64,000 nucleotides of DNA. Origin: Lachnospiraceae bacterium AM93-12TA. Its GTDB lineage: Bacteria; Bacillota; Clostridia; Lachnospirales; Lachnospiraceae. The position numbers and the translations under genes were made by a program. The stretch covers positions 122,513-186,512 of the forward strand of contig JAQERH010000001.1 of NCBI GenBank assembly GCA_027698105.1, read 5' to 3'. Under the pieces are notes generated by a model, which was not told where the DNA came from, searched no databases, and was given only the letters and a program-made list of their open reading frames with translations. This document shows positions 33,700 through 42,492 of the stretch, piece by piece (the stretch's first letter is position 1; every line of letters starts with the position of its first letter).

Positions 33700-34788
33700 T
33701 TACTTCTTTTCCCTGGAAGGTAAAAATCCGATTAAGAACAACACTGCAATACAGATCAGAACTGCTGCCTTTCCTGCTGGTCCAGGACCTCCTACAACAG
33801 CCTCTGCTGTCTCTGTCGCAGCTGCTGCAGCAGAAGCTGCCAGTCCAAAGTTATGGCAGAATGCAGCACCTACTAAAAGTCCCAGGAAGGTAACTGCTGA
33901 ATCAGAAGATCCCTGTCCAGCCAGTACCATCTGTCTTAATGGACAGCCACCGGCAAGTACAGCTGCAAAGCCTACCACATACATGCCTAAGAAGTTCCAG
34001 AGATGCTGGGAGTGAGCTACCGGCTGTCCTGCAAAGGACAGCTTGAAACCGCCTGTTGCAAGGTTAAATACCAGCATAACAACGAACAGTCCGCCAAGCA
34101 CGCTTAACAGGTCAAAGTTTCTCATCAGAATCACATCACGGAATCCTCCTGCAAAGCAGGTACGGCTTTTCTGAGCTACTGCTCCGAACACAAGACCTCC
34201 GATTAACGCTGCGATTACAGGAGCGTGCTTGCTTCCTGGACCAGATTCACTGGATACAAACAGCGCTGTTGTCAGGCTGAGCACAAACAGGAAAACCAGC
34301 ACTCCTGGAAGCACGTATCCGCTGGAATCCTTTGTCGGATACGCCCGTCCCAGGGTAAAGCCCTTCTTCAGTGCAAGCGTACCTGTAAAGATACCGAGAA
34401 TAAAGCCTGGAAGAGCTACTACCGCATTCAGGTCTCCTGCTGACAGTCTGATGAGCAGACGCAGCGGGCATCCTAAAAATACAAGAGAACCAATCATCAT
34501 GATCACGCCTAACAGGAAACGGATCATCGGTGAGGAACCGGAAGTGGACCGGTATTCCTTGGTTGCAATTGAAATCAAAAATGCTCCGCATACAATACCT
34601 ACTACCTCAGGTCTGAAGTACTGTACGACAGCCGCTGAATGCAGTTTCATGGATCCTGCTGTATCGCGGATAAAGCAGGCGATACAAAGCGCCATATTAG
34701 ACGGATTTCCAAGAAAAGCCAGAGCGGCTGCGGCGATTCCCAGGATGGCTCCCAGAATCAGCCTTGTTGACAGGTTACTGTTGTTCAT
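33700..34788 (-). CDS. yedE: YedE-family putative selenium transporter
   Basis: A 362-residue membrane protein of the YeeE/YedE family, built from two sulphur-transport repeats. It has ten or so hydrophobic helices. Paired G-C-P-L-R motifs (G-C-P-L-R-L-L near residue 105 and G-C-P-L-R-Q-M near residue 285) provide the cysteines that line the pore, and a further cysteine lies in S-R-T-C-F-A-G-G. Related proteins import thiosulfate; this selenium-linked group is believed to import a selenium compound. It lies directly after selB. Confidence 0.85.
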   Translation of the reverse strand: MNNSNLSTRLILGAILGIAAAALAFLGNPSNMALCIACFIRDTAGSMKLHSAAVVQYFRPEVVGIVCGAFLISIATKEYRSTSGSSPMIRFLLGVIMMIGSLVFLGCPLRLLIRLSAGDLNAVVALPGFILGIFTGTLALKKGFTLGRAYPTKDSSGYVLPGVLVFLFVLSLTTALFVSSESGPGSKHAPVIAALIGGLVFGAVAQKSRTCFAGGFRDVILMRNFDLLSVLGGLFVVMLVFNLATGGFKLSFAGQPVAHSQHLWNFLGMYVVGFAAVLAGGCPLRQMVLAGQGSSDSAVTFLGLLVGAAFCHNFGLAASAAAAATETAEAVVGGPGPAGKAAVLICIAVLFLIGFLPSREKK

Positions 34789-34849
34789 TACTTATGTCCC
34801 CCTTTGTAAAAAATAGTATTTATTGTCAGGGCTGTGCCCTTACAACCGC

Positions 34850-36763
34850 TTATTTTCCGCCAAGAATTCTGGCATCTCCTATTTTCTTTGTGATCTTCAT
34901 CTGATCATAGGTCTCAAGAAGCATAACCGCATATTTTCTGGAGGTTCCAAGCAGATCTCTGAACTCGCCCAGAGTAATCTGCGGATGGCTGGCCAGATGC
35001 TCTCTCAGAACGCCTACAGCGCGCTCCCAGTGCTCTCTGTGCATCAGCACGCCGGTTCCGGCCTTCACGAGAATTCCCTTCTTAGTCAGCTCAGAGAGCA
35101 CCTGTCTGGCCTGTTTCCTGTCCTTGTAAGCCCCTACCAGCTCATCGGTGGATGGAACCTCAATACCTGCCTTCTTGTAGATGTTCTCCATATCTGTCAT
35201 CATCTGGGACGCCTCGTCAGAATAGCTGACAGTAAAGCCTGCCACTGATACGATGCTTCCCTGAATAGTAATTACTTTACGCTTCTCCAGCTCAGCCATA
35301 AGAGCCTCTGCCTTTTTCCCGCTCTGCAGATGCATCCGCTCAGCCAGTCGGCTCTTTAATTCCTCACGGTCCATTCCCTCTACAATCGGGTTTTCCCGGT
35401 GGAAATGTGCCAGTACCTCATTGGCCAGCCCGGATACTCTCTCCCAATATGCCTTTCCTACAAAGCTGCCGTCATTCAGGTGGAGAATCTTTTTCTTGTT
35501 TCTCAGAGTGTCCAGCATCTTTTCAGCTTCTGAGACAGTCATATCCATCCAGGCTGCCAGATCCTTCGCCTCTGGAAATCTCCGGCTCTCCTCGTTGACC
35601 ATCTGCTCCAGAATTTCTATGTCAGTTCCTGTTTTTTTCAGCTTCAGGGATTCGATGACAGACTCCTGCCCTCTCTTGTGCTTGTCAGCAGCCGGATTTA
35701 AGACAGTTCCGCCTCCAAAGGTCTCTACCGGGGAGTAGAAACGGATAATAAATTTATCATTTCTCTTGACGCAGATCGGATCGTCAAAGCGAAGCTGCAC
35801 CAGAGCTTCCTGTCCAGCTTCCACCACATCACAGTCTAACAGGATCACCTTTCCAATGGCCTGGGCAGAGCCGTAGCTTAAATGGACGCGATCCCCATTT
35901 TTCAGCTTTCTCTGAGTAGAGTCAAAGAGACGCAGGGTAGCATCTACCATGGTGCTGTTTACCAGAGATCCAGGGTATGCCAGAACCTCTCCGCGGCTCA
36001 GTTCCTCCTTCTTAATACCGGCCAGGTTGATAGCCGTTCTCTGGCCTGCAGAAGCCTTCTCCTCCTTCTGTCCGTGGCTCTGTACGCCTCGGATTTTCAG
36101 CAGACGCTCCTGGGGATATACCATCACTTCCTGTCCGGCCTCGCACATTCCCTCTACCAGAGTTCCTGTAACGACGGTTCCGAAACCTTCCATGGTAAAC
36201 ACACGGTCAATGGGAAGACGGAACAGCTCTTTTTCCTCCCTGCGTCTGCCGGCCTGTTTGGCCATGGCCACAATCTTCTGTCTTAAAACGTCAATATTCT
36301 CTCCTGTATAGGAAGAAACACGGATCAGTTCTGCCTGCTCCAGGAAGCTGCCTTTAATCAGTTCCCGTACATCCTCCTCCACCATGTCTGCCCAGTCGCT
36401 GTCCACTGTATCAGACTTGGTAAGAACGACGATTCCCTGGCGGATCTGAAGCATCTTCAGGATTTCAAAATGCTCTACCGTCTGGGGCATGACTCCCTCA
36501 TCCAGAGCAATGACTAACAGTACCAGGTCAATGCCGCCAATGCCGGCCAGCATGTTTTTGACAAATTTCTCATGTCCCGGCACGTCAATAATGCCAATGT
36601 GGACTCCGTCTGTGTCAATCAAATTGGCAAATCCCAGCTCAATAGTGATTCCCCTCTTCTTCTCTTCCTTCAGACGATCTGTATCAATTCCGCTGAGGGC
36701 TTTAATCAGACATGTTTTTCCATGATCTACATGGCCTGCGGTTCCCACGATTACATTCTGCAT
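34850..36763 (-). CDS. selB: Selenocysteine-specific elongation factor
   Basis: Delivers Sec-tRNA-Sec to ribosomes at UGA codons followed by a SECIS hairpin. The GTPase domain has G-H-V-D-H-G-K-T (residues 8-15), D-V-P-G-H-E and T-K-S-D. EF-Tu-like domains 2/3 follow, and then winged-helix repeats (residues about 390-637) that bind the SECIS RNA. Length 637 is typical. The start at 36763 lies one base after the selA stop, with AGGAAT inside the selA end, so the two are coupled. It pairs with grdA and grdB, the two selenoprotein genes here. Confidence 0.95.
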   Translation of the reverse strand: MQNVIVGTAGHVDHGKTCLIKALSGIDTDRLKEEKKRGITIELGFANLIDTDGVHIGIIDVPGHEKFVKNMLAGIGGIDLVLLVIALDEGVMPQTVEHFEILKMLQIRQGIVVLTKSDTVDSDWADMVEEDVRELIKGSFLEQAELIRVSSYTGENIDVLRQKIVAMAKQAGRRREEKELFRLPIDRVFTMEGFGTVVTGTLVEGMCEAGQEVMVYPQERLLKIRGVQSHGQKEEKASAGQRTAINLAGIKKEELSRGEVLAYPGSLVNSTMVDATLRLFDSTQRKLKNGDRVHLSYGSAQAIGKVILLDCDVVEAGQEALVQLRFDDPICVKRNDKFIIRFYSPVETFGGGTVLNPAADKHKRGQESVIESLKLKKTGTDIEILEQMVNEESRRFPEAKDLAAWMDMTVSEAEKMLDTLRNKKKILHLNDGSFVGKAYWERVSGLANEVLAHFHRENPIVEGMDREELKSRLAERMHLQSGKKAEALMAELEKRKVITIQGSIVSVAGFTVSYSDEASQMMTDMENIYKKAGIEVPSTDELVGAYKDRKQARQVLSELTKKGILVKAGTGVLMHREHWERAVGVLREHLASHPQITLGEFRDLLGTSRKYAVMLLETYDQMKITKKIGDARILGGK

Positions 36764-36764
36764 A

Positions 36765-38180
36765 TTATTCCTGATCCTCTCTATCACAATTCTTTGTGCT
36801 GCCAAGGGCTTTTGCGATCAGCGGATATTCCTTCTCCTCAATAGTCCGCACATTCAGATATACAGCGTCACGGAATACATGGGCGATTACCGGAAGCTCC
36901 GCTTTTCTGAGTGTTCTCTCAATTCTGGCCTCTGTGACAGCTTCACTCCTAACAGAGACTGCATAACCAGGGAGCATCACGCCCGGCGCAGAGCCTCCGC
37001 CTACCTGATCCTGGCAGGCCTCCACCTGAAAAATAAAGCCCTCTGTCTCCTTCTCAAGCACTGCCTTCAGGGCTTCTGCCTTCTTCTCAAGCTCTCCGGC
37101 TGTCATGGTAATCATTCGCAGAATCGGAATATTCTTTCTGCAGGTCGTCCGATCCAGATACTCAAAGAAGGTGGCCTCCATAGCAGACAGCGTCATCTTG
37201 TCCACACGGAAGGCTCTGGCCAGAGGATGTGCTTTCATTTTATCAATGTACTCTTTCTTTCCAATGATCACGCCTCCCTGAGGGCCTCCAAGCAGCTTAT
37301 CGCCGCTGAACAGGACTACATCAGCTCCGTCCTGCAGCGCGCTCTGCACCGTCGGCTCGTCTACGCCGAAATCTGTCAGATCGTTCATAAGACCGCTTCC
37401 TAAATCGTAGATCACCGGCAGGCCCCACTGTTTTCCCAGCTCCGCAAGCTCAGAAACCGTCGTTTCCTGGGTAAAGCCGATAATCTTGTAGTTGCTGGTA
37501 TGAACCTTTAAAAGAGCGCCTGTCACACCTTCCTCATATGCATTGACATAGTCGGAAGTCTTTGTCTTGTTGGTGGTTCCGATATCTCTTAAAATTGCGC
37601 CGCTTTCCTCCATAATCTCCGGAATACGGAAAGAGCCTCCGATCTCCACCAGCTCTCCTCTTGACACAATTACTTCTTTTCCTCTCGCCATAGCAGAAAG
37701 GCACAGCATGGTCGCTGCCGCATTGTTGTTCACCACCATAGCAGCCTCTGCCCCTGTTACCTGCTTGATGATTTCCTCCACATGGCTGTGGCGGGAACCT
37801 CTGGCTCCCTTCTTTAAATCATACTCCAGGGTAGAATAATGGGAAGCTGCCTCGCAGACGCCTTCAATGGCTGTATCTGACAGATTTGCCCTTCCCAGAT
37901 TTGTATGCAGTACAATTCCTGTAGCGTTAATCACACGCCTGAGACTGCGTTTTTTGCGGATCCTGACCTGCTTTAAAGCCCCCTCCACAATTTCATCCAG
38001 GCCTGCTGTCTGTTCAATGCTGCCCTGTAAAATACCGTTTCTCAGCTCATTAATCTGCTGACGCACAGCTTCTACCACTACGCTTCTCGGTGTTTTTTCC
38101 ATAAAAAAAATGAGACGCTCGTCCTGCAGCACCTCATCAATCTTAGGGATTTTTCTCAGTAATTCCTGTTTTTCTCCCAT
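36765..38180 (-). CDS. selA: L-seryl-tRNA(Sec) selenium transferase
   Basis: Converts Ser-tRNA-Sec to Sec-tRNA-Sec using selenophosphate. The PLP-binding lysine is in F-S-G-D-K-L-L-G-G-P-Q-G (near residue 295). The N-terminal helical domain (residues 1-60) binds tRNA-Sec. Also visible are I-N-A-T-G-I-V-L-H-T-N-L-G-R-A and V-N-N-N-A-A-A. At 471 residues it is full length. It lies 41 bases downstream of tRNA-Sec with no terminator between, so both are probably on one transcript. Confidence 0.95.
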   Translation of the reverse strand: MGEKQELLRKIPKIDEVLQDERLIFFMEKTPRSVVVEAVRQQINELRNGILQGSIEQTAGLDEIVEGALKQVRIRKKRSLRRVINATGIVLHTNLGRANLSDTAIEGVCEAASHYSTLEYDLKKGARGSRHSHVEEIIKQVTGAEAAMVVNNNAAATMLCLSAMARGKEVIVSRGELVEIGGSFRIPEIMEESGAILRDIGTTNKTKTSDYVNAYEEGVTGALLKVHTSNYKIIGFTQETTVSELAELGKQWGLPVIYDLGSGLMNDLTDFGVDEPTVQSALQDGADVVLFSGDKLLGGPQGGVIIGKKEYIDKMKAHPLARAFRVDKMTLSAMEATFFEYLDRTTCRKNIPILRMITMTAGELEKKAEALKAVLEKETEGFIFQVEACQDQVGGGSAPGVMLPGYAVSVRSEAVTEARIERTLRKAELPVIAHVFRDAVYLNVRTIEEKEYPLIAKALGSTKNCDREDQE

Positions 38181-38221
38181 ATTATATTATCCTTCCTAAA
38201 TAACTATCAGATGAAAAGAAA

Positions 38222-38315
38222 CGGAGGAGGTGGGAATCGAACCCACCCAGGGAGCTCCTAACTCCCCACAACGGTTTTGAAGACCGCGAGGCACACCAGC
38301 AACCTATCTGCCTCC
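38222..38315 (-). tRNA. selC: tRNA-Sec (anticodon UCA)
   Basis: The 94-base gene has the anticodon loop C-T-T-C-A-A-A closed by GCGGT/ACCGT, a long variable arm (GGGGAG/CTCCC), the T-loop TTCGATT in GTGGG/CCCAC and a D-loop TGGT. The discriminator is G and CCA is not encoded. My manual fold gives an 8/4-type acceptor-T branch in which pairs 1-5 and 8 form but positions 6-7 (CA opposite CT) do not. The D-stem needs one bulged T. It is the first gene of the selenium operon. Confidence 0.88.
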
Positions 38316-38336
38316 TCATTCTGCATAGCGTATAAT

Positions 38337-38365
38337 ATTATATCCTATATTCAGTTTTTTGTCAA
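38337..38365 (-). promoter_or_regulatory. Strong sigma-70 promoter of tRNA-Sec and the selenium operon
   Basis: Minus-strand TTGACA, 17 bases, TATAAT: consensus in both hexamers with ideal spacing. The expected start is near 38330, about 15 bases before the tRNA. Confidence 0.88.
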
Positions 38366-38549
38366 TTAAAATTGAGAAAATTGTCTAAACAAACATGAAT
38401 GACTCGGCAGAAGGCAAAAAAACTCAAACTTTATCAAAAGCGCAAAGCCCCTGCTTCTTTCTGCCGGTCATACATTTAAACACCCCAATATTTGAAATAC
38501 CTGTTCATCTTTACAGCAAAAGCCGTGAAGATGAAGCATAATATTTATC

Positions 38550-38581
38550 AGAACAGGAATAAGAAAACTTATTCCTGTTCT
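38550..38581 (-). terminator. Hairpin after grdD, end of the glycine reductase operon
   Basis: AGAACAGGAATAAG, a four-base loop, then its perfect complement. The U-tract is missing (GATAAATATT follows), so it may be an mRNA-stabilising hairpin as well as a terminator. Confidence 0.6.
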
Positions 38582-38597
38582 ATAAACTGATTATCTA

Positions 38598-39719
38598 CTA
38601 GCCGATATATCCAGCTGCTGTAAGCAGTTCTACTGCTTTCTCCTTCTTATCAGCTGCCATTCTGACGATTGGGCCTGTACATCCCATACCGCTCTCAGCG
38701 TAGATGCCGTTCTTCCAGAGAACCTTTACTGCGTCCTCCAGATCCATAACCTCGATTCCTGGAATCTGCTCTGTACAGATCTCCTTCGGAGGCATAGCAA
38801 CCTCTTCATCGCCATCGTCGGATTTCTTGGTGTTAGCCTTCTTGATCTCGTCTAAGATGGACTTAAGACCAGCCTTCTCAGCCTTCTTCCACTCATCCTT
38901 TACGATCTTCTTCCAGTCATGGTTGATCAGGTTTGTAGCGAACTCCATAGCGCCTGCAATCACAGGAGCGCCGGAAGCTCTGGAAACGATCATAACCAGC
39001 TTGTCAAAGTCAGGTCCGATTCCTGGGCCATAGCCGAAACCTAAAGACTCATAGCTTCCGCCTGTTGTGTAAGCGGAGAAGATCTTTGTCATCAGGTTTC
39101 CTGTCAGGGAATCCATAACCATAACGTCTGCAGAAGCTCCTAACAGGTCGTTTCCTCTCATTACGATTCCGCCGTCTGCACGAGCAGAGTCAGCGAAGTG
39201 AATGTCATAACCATTCTCTTTTAACTGAACCAGGTACTTCTCTGTCTGTCTTGCACCGTCGATGTTGGCAATACCAACAGTCGGGTTCTCGATTCCGTCT
39301 GCCTTAGCTGCAATGATACCATAGATAGCATTCTTAACCATAGCAGAAACACGATCTGTGTCAGAAGTTCCTGTAGTTGTAGCCAGATACATGGCTTTTC
39401 CCATTCCTGGGGTGATGATTTTTCCAACAGTAGAAACGCCTACCGGGAATGGATAGTGCATGGTAACAGCGGCGTCGATCTCGCCGGATTCCAGCAGCTC
39501 CTCCATCTTTTTATGAATATCTTCCCCTTCGATCATGTAAGGGGTGAGTCCCTTCCTTACTGCCAGCTCAAAGGCTCTGTCAATGTTCTCCTGGCCGTGC
39601 TCGCTGCCCTCGCAGGCAAATCCGATCACTGCCTTTTTGCCATAGCGGCCTGTCTCAAGAGCATCTGCAACTTCCAGAAAGGTCTCTGCGATCATTTTCT
39701 TAATCTTTGCTTCAGACAT
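38598..39719 (-). CDS. grdD: Glycine reductase complex component C, alpha subunit (GrdD)
   Basis: Forms acetyl phosphate from the carboxymethyl-selenocysteine on GrdA, with GrdC. The protein is 373 residues. The start M-S-E-A-K-I-K-K-M-I-A-E-T-F-L-E and the C-terminal S-G-M-G-C-T-G-P-I-V, with the likely catalytic Cys347, match GrdD. It belongs to a phosphotransacetylase-like fold. It is the last gene of the operon, 27 bases after grdC. Confidence 0.95.
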   Translation of the reverse strand: MSEAKIKKMIAETFLEVADALETGRYGKKAVIGFACEGSEHGQENIDRAFELAVRKGLTPYMIEGEDIHKKMEELLESGEIDAAVTMHYPFPVGVSTVGKIITPGMGKAMYLATTTGTSDTDRVSAMVKNAIYGIIAAKADGIENPTVGIANIDGARQTEKYLVQLKENGYDIHFADSARADGGIVMRGNDLLGASADVMVMDSLTGNLMTKIFSAYTTGGSYESLGFGYGPGIGPDFDKLVMIVSRASGAPVIAGAMEFATNLINHDWKKIVKDEWKKAEKAGLKSILDEIKKANTKKSDDGDEEVAMPPKEICTEQIPGIEVMDLEDAVKVLWKNGIYAESGMGCTGPIVRMAADKKEKAVELLTAAGYIG

Positions 39720-39746
39720 AATTTTTCGTCCTTTCCAGATATTTTC

Positions 39747-41294
39747 TTACTCTTCCAGAAGTCCCTTTGCAAATTCTTTCATAGCCTGGCCGATCATGGA
39801 CTTGATCTGCTTCTCATCTACAGCCTGTCCGTCATCAGCACCGGAGCCGTCATTTGCCTCAACTACGAAGGAGATACCATCGAACAGGTTTGTCATTCTT
39901 CCAAGGAAGAGGCTTCCCTTTCCGATAATCATGGCTCTCTTTGTCTCGCCTGCCAGGATCTCGTCTCTTAATGCTCCCATGTACGGAACACCAGACGGGA
40001 TGTGACCCTGTGTCGGAGCCCAGCCAACCATACCGTGCTCGCTTACGAAGGAAGCGATCTCATTTCTCTGAAGCTCGCCCTTCTTTACGCCTAATGCAGC
40101 GATCATCTTGTAGTTAGCCTCAGGAACATCTCCTGCTCCTGCCGGTTTTGTGATATCCGGGTTCTGCATCTCAGGTGAATATTTATCAATATCAAGGATC
40201 TTCAGGCCAGCAGCCTCAAGTGGAGCTGTAACCAGAGAAGAAATTACGTTCTGAGGAGCAGCACCTGTTCCGATTGTATGACGTCCGATGATATCTGTAC
40301 GAAGTACAGGGCTTACACCGTCGTTAGCGCTGATTAATACAGAGAAGCCTGCTACGCAGTCCTCAAGTACCGGAACACCCTTCTTAACGTGATCCTTAGC
40401 GTTCATACCAAGCTTAGCTGTACATCCGCCAGCTGTTACAACTACGTTCTTGAATGCGCCGGACTGTACCAGAGCAGCTGCATGAACAATAGCGTGTGCC
40501 GGTCCTGCACAGAAGCCTCTTACGTCAGATCCAGTAGCGTTTGTGAAACCTGCAACCTCAGCAGCAGCCTTAGCAAAGTTTCCGCCGCCTCTCTGGTTCA
40601 TATCACCGCAGGCCTCCTCACAGCAGTCGATTACGTAGTCAATCTCTTCTGGATTTACTCCGCCCTTCTTTACTAACTCGATCAGAGCCAGTACGCTGGA
40701 TGCCTTAGCAACGATGTTCTCAAGCATAGTATGAGCAGAAAGGTTCACGTCAACGTCGTGCGCTCTCTTGATAGCTCCTACTAATTTTCCGCCGTCGTAA
40801 AGAGGCTCAGAATGCTCGCCCTCTACTAAAGCCTTGATATCGTCCTCTGTAGACTCGTTTCCATCTAATACTGCTAACTGCTCATCTGTCAGAATGTTAA
40901 GAGCAGCTAATTTCTCCTTAACGGAAGCAGCAAAAGCTTTCTCAAGGTGTACTAACTCGAATACATCACAGATCTGCATCAGTCCGTAGAACTCGTCCTG
41001 CGGCATAATCTGGCCGTATTTTCCGTCTCTCTTTGCATTCTCCCACTTTGTCTCGAAGAATGGGAACTCAATTCCTCTTAAAGCCTCTGGCTTCTCGTTT
41101 CCGATGTAAATCTGGTTCGGAAGGTAGGAAACTGCATCCTCAAAGCTTCTTAAGTGCTTCGGGAGCTCCTTTAAGTATTCGGACTCAGGATTTACAATCT
41201 TCTCTGTGGTCTGTGTTGTTCCGTTCTCAAGAACCATATCCGGAACTACTGCAAGTACATAGCTTGCTCCTTTTAATACAGGATAACCGCCCAT
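39747..41294 (-). CDS. grdC: Glycine reductase complex component C, beta subunit (GrdC)
   Basis: A 515-residue thiolase/FabH-like-fold subunit that forms, with GrdD, the acetyl-phosphate-releasing component. Visible are G-D-M-N-Q-R-G-G-G-N-F-A-K-A-A-A, the R-G-F-C-A-G-P-A-H-A-I-V motif with a conserved cysteine, and G-G-C-T-A-K-L-G-M-N-A. The ATG at 41294 is chosen: GAGGTGAATAAC lies immediately upstream, and a GTG nine bases earlier would fall inside that ribosome site. Codon use is strongly biased, consistent with high expression. Confidence 0.95.
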   Translation of the reverse strand: MGGYPVLKGASYVLAVVPDMVLENGTTQTTEKIVNPESEYLKELPKHLRSFEDAVSYLPNQIYIGNEKPEALRGIEFPFFETKWENAKRDGKYGQIMPQDEFYGLMQICDVFELVHLEKAFAASVKEKLAALNILTDEQLAVLDGNESTEDDIKALVEGEHSEPLYDGGKLVGAIKRAHDVDVNLSAHTMLENIVAKASSVLALIELVKKGGVNPEEIDYVIDCCEEACGDMNQRGGGNFAKAAAEVAGFTNATGSDVRGFCAGPAHAIVHAAALVQSGAFKNVVVTAGGCTAKLGMNAKDHVKKGVPVLEDCVAGFSVLISANDGVSPVLRTDIIGRHTIGTGAAPQNVISSLVTAPLEAAGLKILDIDKYSPEMQNPDITKPAGAGDVPEANYKMIAALGVKKGELQRNEIASFVSEHGMVGWAPTQGHIPSGVPYMGALRDEILAGETKRAMIIGKGSLFLGRMTNLFDGISFVVEANDGSGADDGQAVDEKQIKSMIGQAMKEFAKGLLEE

Positions 41295-41407
41295 GTTATT
41301 CACCTCATATATGATTTAAGTTTTAAAATTTGTTCCATATTTAAGAATTTCCCGGCAGAACAACGTCCGCCGGGAAACAATACGAGAACGCCTGAAGGCG
41401 CACTCAA

Positions 41408-41881
41408 TTAGAGGTATTTACAGAACTCATCACGAATGGAAGACATCTCGTTGTGAATGTCATCAACATCCATAACCATCTCCATCATGCTGATCTGGTC
41501 GTCGTAAACACCAGGATCTACTTCTGCCTTAATTTCATCCTCACAAATGTGATATACGGTAAGTCCCAACTGGACTCCTGCCAAAGGACCTGCGAAAGTC
41601 GGATCTCCTGCTGTAACAGTCTCAGCAGCGAGGCCTGCTGCCTCTCCCTCTGCTGCGCCGAGAATAACTACTACATTCTCTGCTCCATACTGGTCTGCGA
41701 AATCTTTAACTCTCTTCTGGTTCTCCAGATCCATGGCACCTGCGGATGTTCAGACGAAGCACTCCGTAGAGGAATAAATAACCTCAGCGCCGGCTGTCTT
41801 GACACACTCTTCAATAGCCGGGCCCGGAATTCCGTCACGGTCGCCAATGATAATGGTTTTTTTACCGTTTAAAATTGCCAT
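41408..41881 (-). CDS. grdA: Glycine reductase selenoprotein A (GrdA), Sec at residue 44
   Basis: The small selenoprotein that is carboxymethylated at Sec by component B and reduced by thioredoxin. Reading from ATG 41881, an in-frame UGA at 41752-41750 falls in the family motif E-C-F-V-U-T-S-A-G-A-M, so it is selenocysteine 44, not a stop. The true end is at 41408, giving 157 residues. A C-x-x-U redox pair is present as C-F-V-U. The UGA is followed by sequence that can fold into a short SECIS-like hairpin (ATCCGCA/TGC..GGAT). Expression may also use an internal promoter near 41946. Confidence 0.95.
41740..41752 (-). other. In-frame UGA decoded as selenocysteine in grdA
   Basis: UGA at 41752-41750 replaces the codon for Sec44, followed by a possible short SECIS hairpin beginning a few bases downstream. 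The surrounding protein motif and the nearby SelA, SelB and tRNA-Sec genes support recoding. Confidence 0.9.
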
Positions 41882-41945
41882 TTCCGATTCCTCCTTCTTC
41901 TAATTTTTTTATATAGACACCACTTTCGTGGGTTCTAGCGGAACT

Positions 41946-41951
41946 ATTATA
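41946..41951 (-). promoter_or_regulatory. Possible internal promoter (-10) before grdA
   Basis: TATAAT preceded by TGTGA on the minus strand, 65 bases before grdA. There is no good -35 at 17 bases. A possible stem (ACAAG-CTG / CAGC-C-TTGT) and CTGTTGAAAATT/AATTTTCAGCAG lie upstream in the same gap. Confidence 0.35.
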
Positions 41952-42041
41952 TCACAAACAAGGCTGTTTGCCCAGCTTGTCCTGCTGAAAATTCAAAAAA
42001 TTTTCAACAGTTTTTTCAATGTAACGTAAATATACTTCTGA

Positions 42042-42359
42042 TTACAGGTTAGCCTTAATCATAGCCTCTACGTTCTCTGGTGTTGCATCGTCCTTAACGC
42101 ACTCAGCAACCTTCTCGCCACCCTTGTAGATAGCGATAACCGGAAGGCCTAATACCTTCTGTCCGATAGCCAGACGGCGGGCTTTCGTAGTGTTCAGGGA
42201 AGTGAATTTAATATCCTTTCCATAAACATCTTCCATAGCATGAATGTGTGGCATTAAAGCCTGGCATGGAACACAGCCGTCTCCATAGAAATCAACTAAA
42301 ACGGTTCCTTCTGCTTTTAAAACTTCCTCTTCAAAGTTTTCCTTTGTTAAATCAACCAT
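42042..42359 (-). CDS. trxA: Thioredoxin of the glycine reductase system
   Basis: A 105-residue thioredoxin that donates electrons to GrdA. The active site is G-C-V-P-C (residues 28-32) instead of the usual W-C-G-P-C, a variant known from glycine-reductase-linked thioredoxins. The rest of the fold (D-F-Y-G-D, L-P-V-I-A-I-Y-K-G-G) is normal. It lies between trxB and grdA. Confidence 0.93.
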   Translation of the reverse strand: MVDLTKENFEEEVLKAEGTVLVDFYGDGCVPCQALMPHIHAMEDVYGKDIKFTSLNTTKARRLAIGQKVLGLPVIAIYKGGEKVAECVKDDATPENVEAMIKANL

Positions 42360-42405
42360 TTTCTTTCACCTTCCCTAGATTATTTTGTTTTTCACTTACA
42401 AATTC

Positions 42406-42491
42406 CCCATTCACTAATGGGAAACCCAAACTTTGCTTCGCTACGTTTGGGTAGCGGTTCAATTCACATATGAAAATATGTGAATTGAACC
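42406..42491 (-). other. Run of three hairpins between trxB and trxA
   Basis: Immediately after the trxB stop is a 16-base perfect stem with a GAAA/TTTC loop (GGTTCAATTCACATAT and its complement, 42456-42491). CCCAAAC/GTTTGGG (42425-42451) and CCCAT/ATGGG (42406-42421) follow. None has a U-tract. They look like RNA-processing or stability elements that could let trxA and grdA differ in amount from trxB. Confidence 0.65.
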
Positions 42492-42492
42492 T

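Noticed and set aside
41408..41881. grdA and grdB as frameshifted or nonsense pseudogenes
   Set aside because: Each break is a single in-frame UGA inside the known Sec motif, and selA, selB and tRNA-Sec are present.
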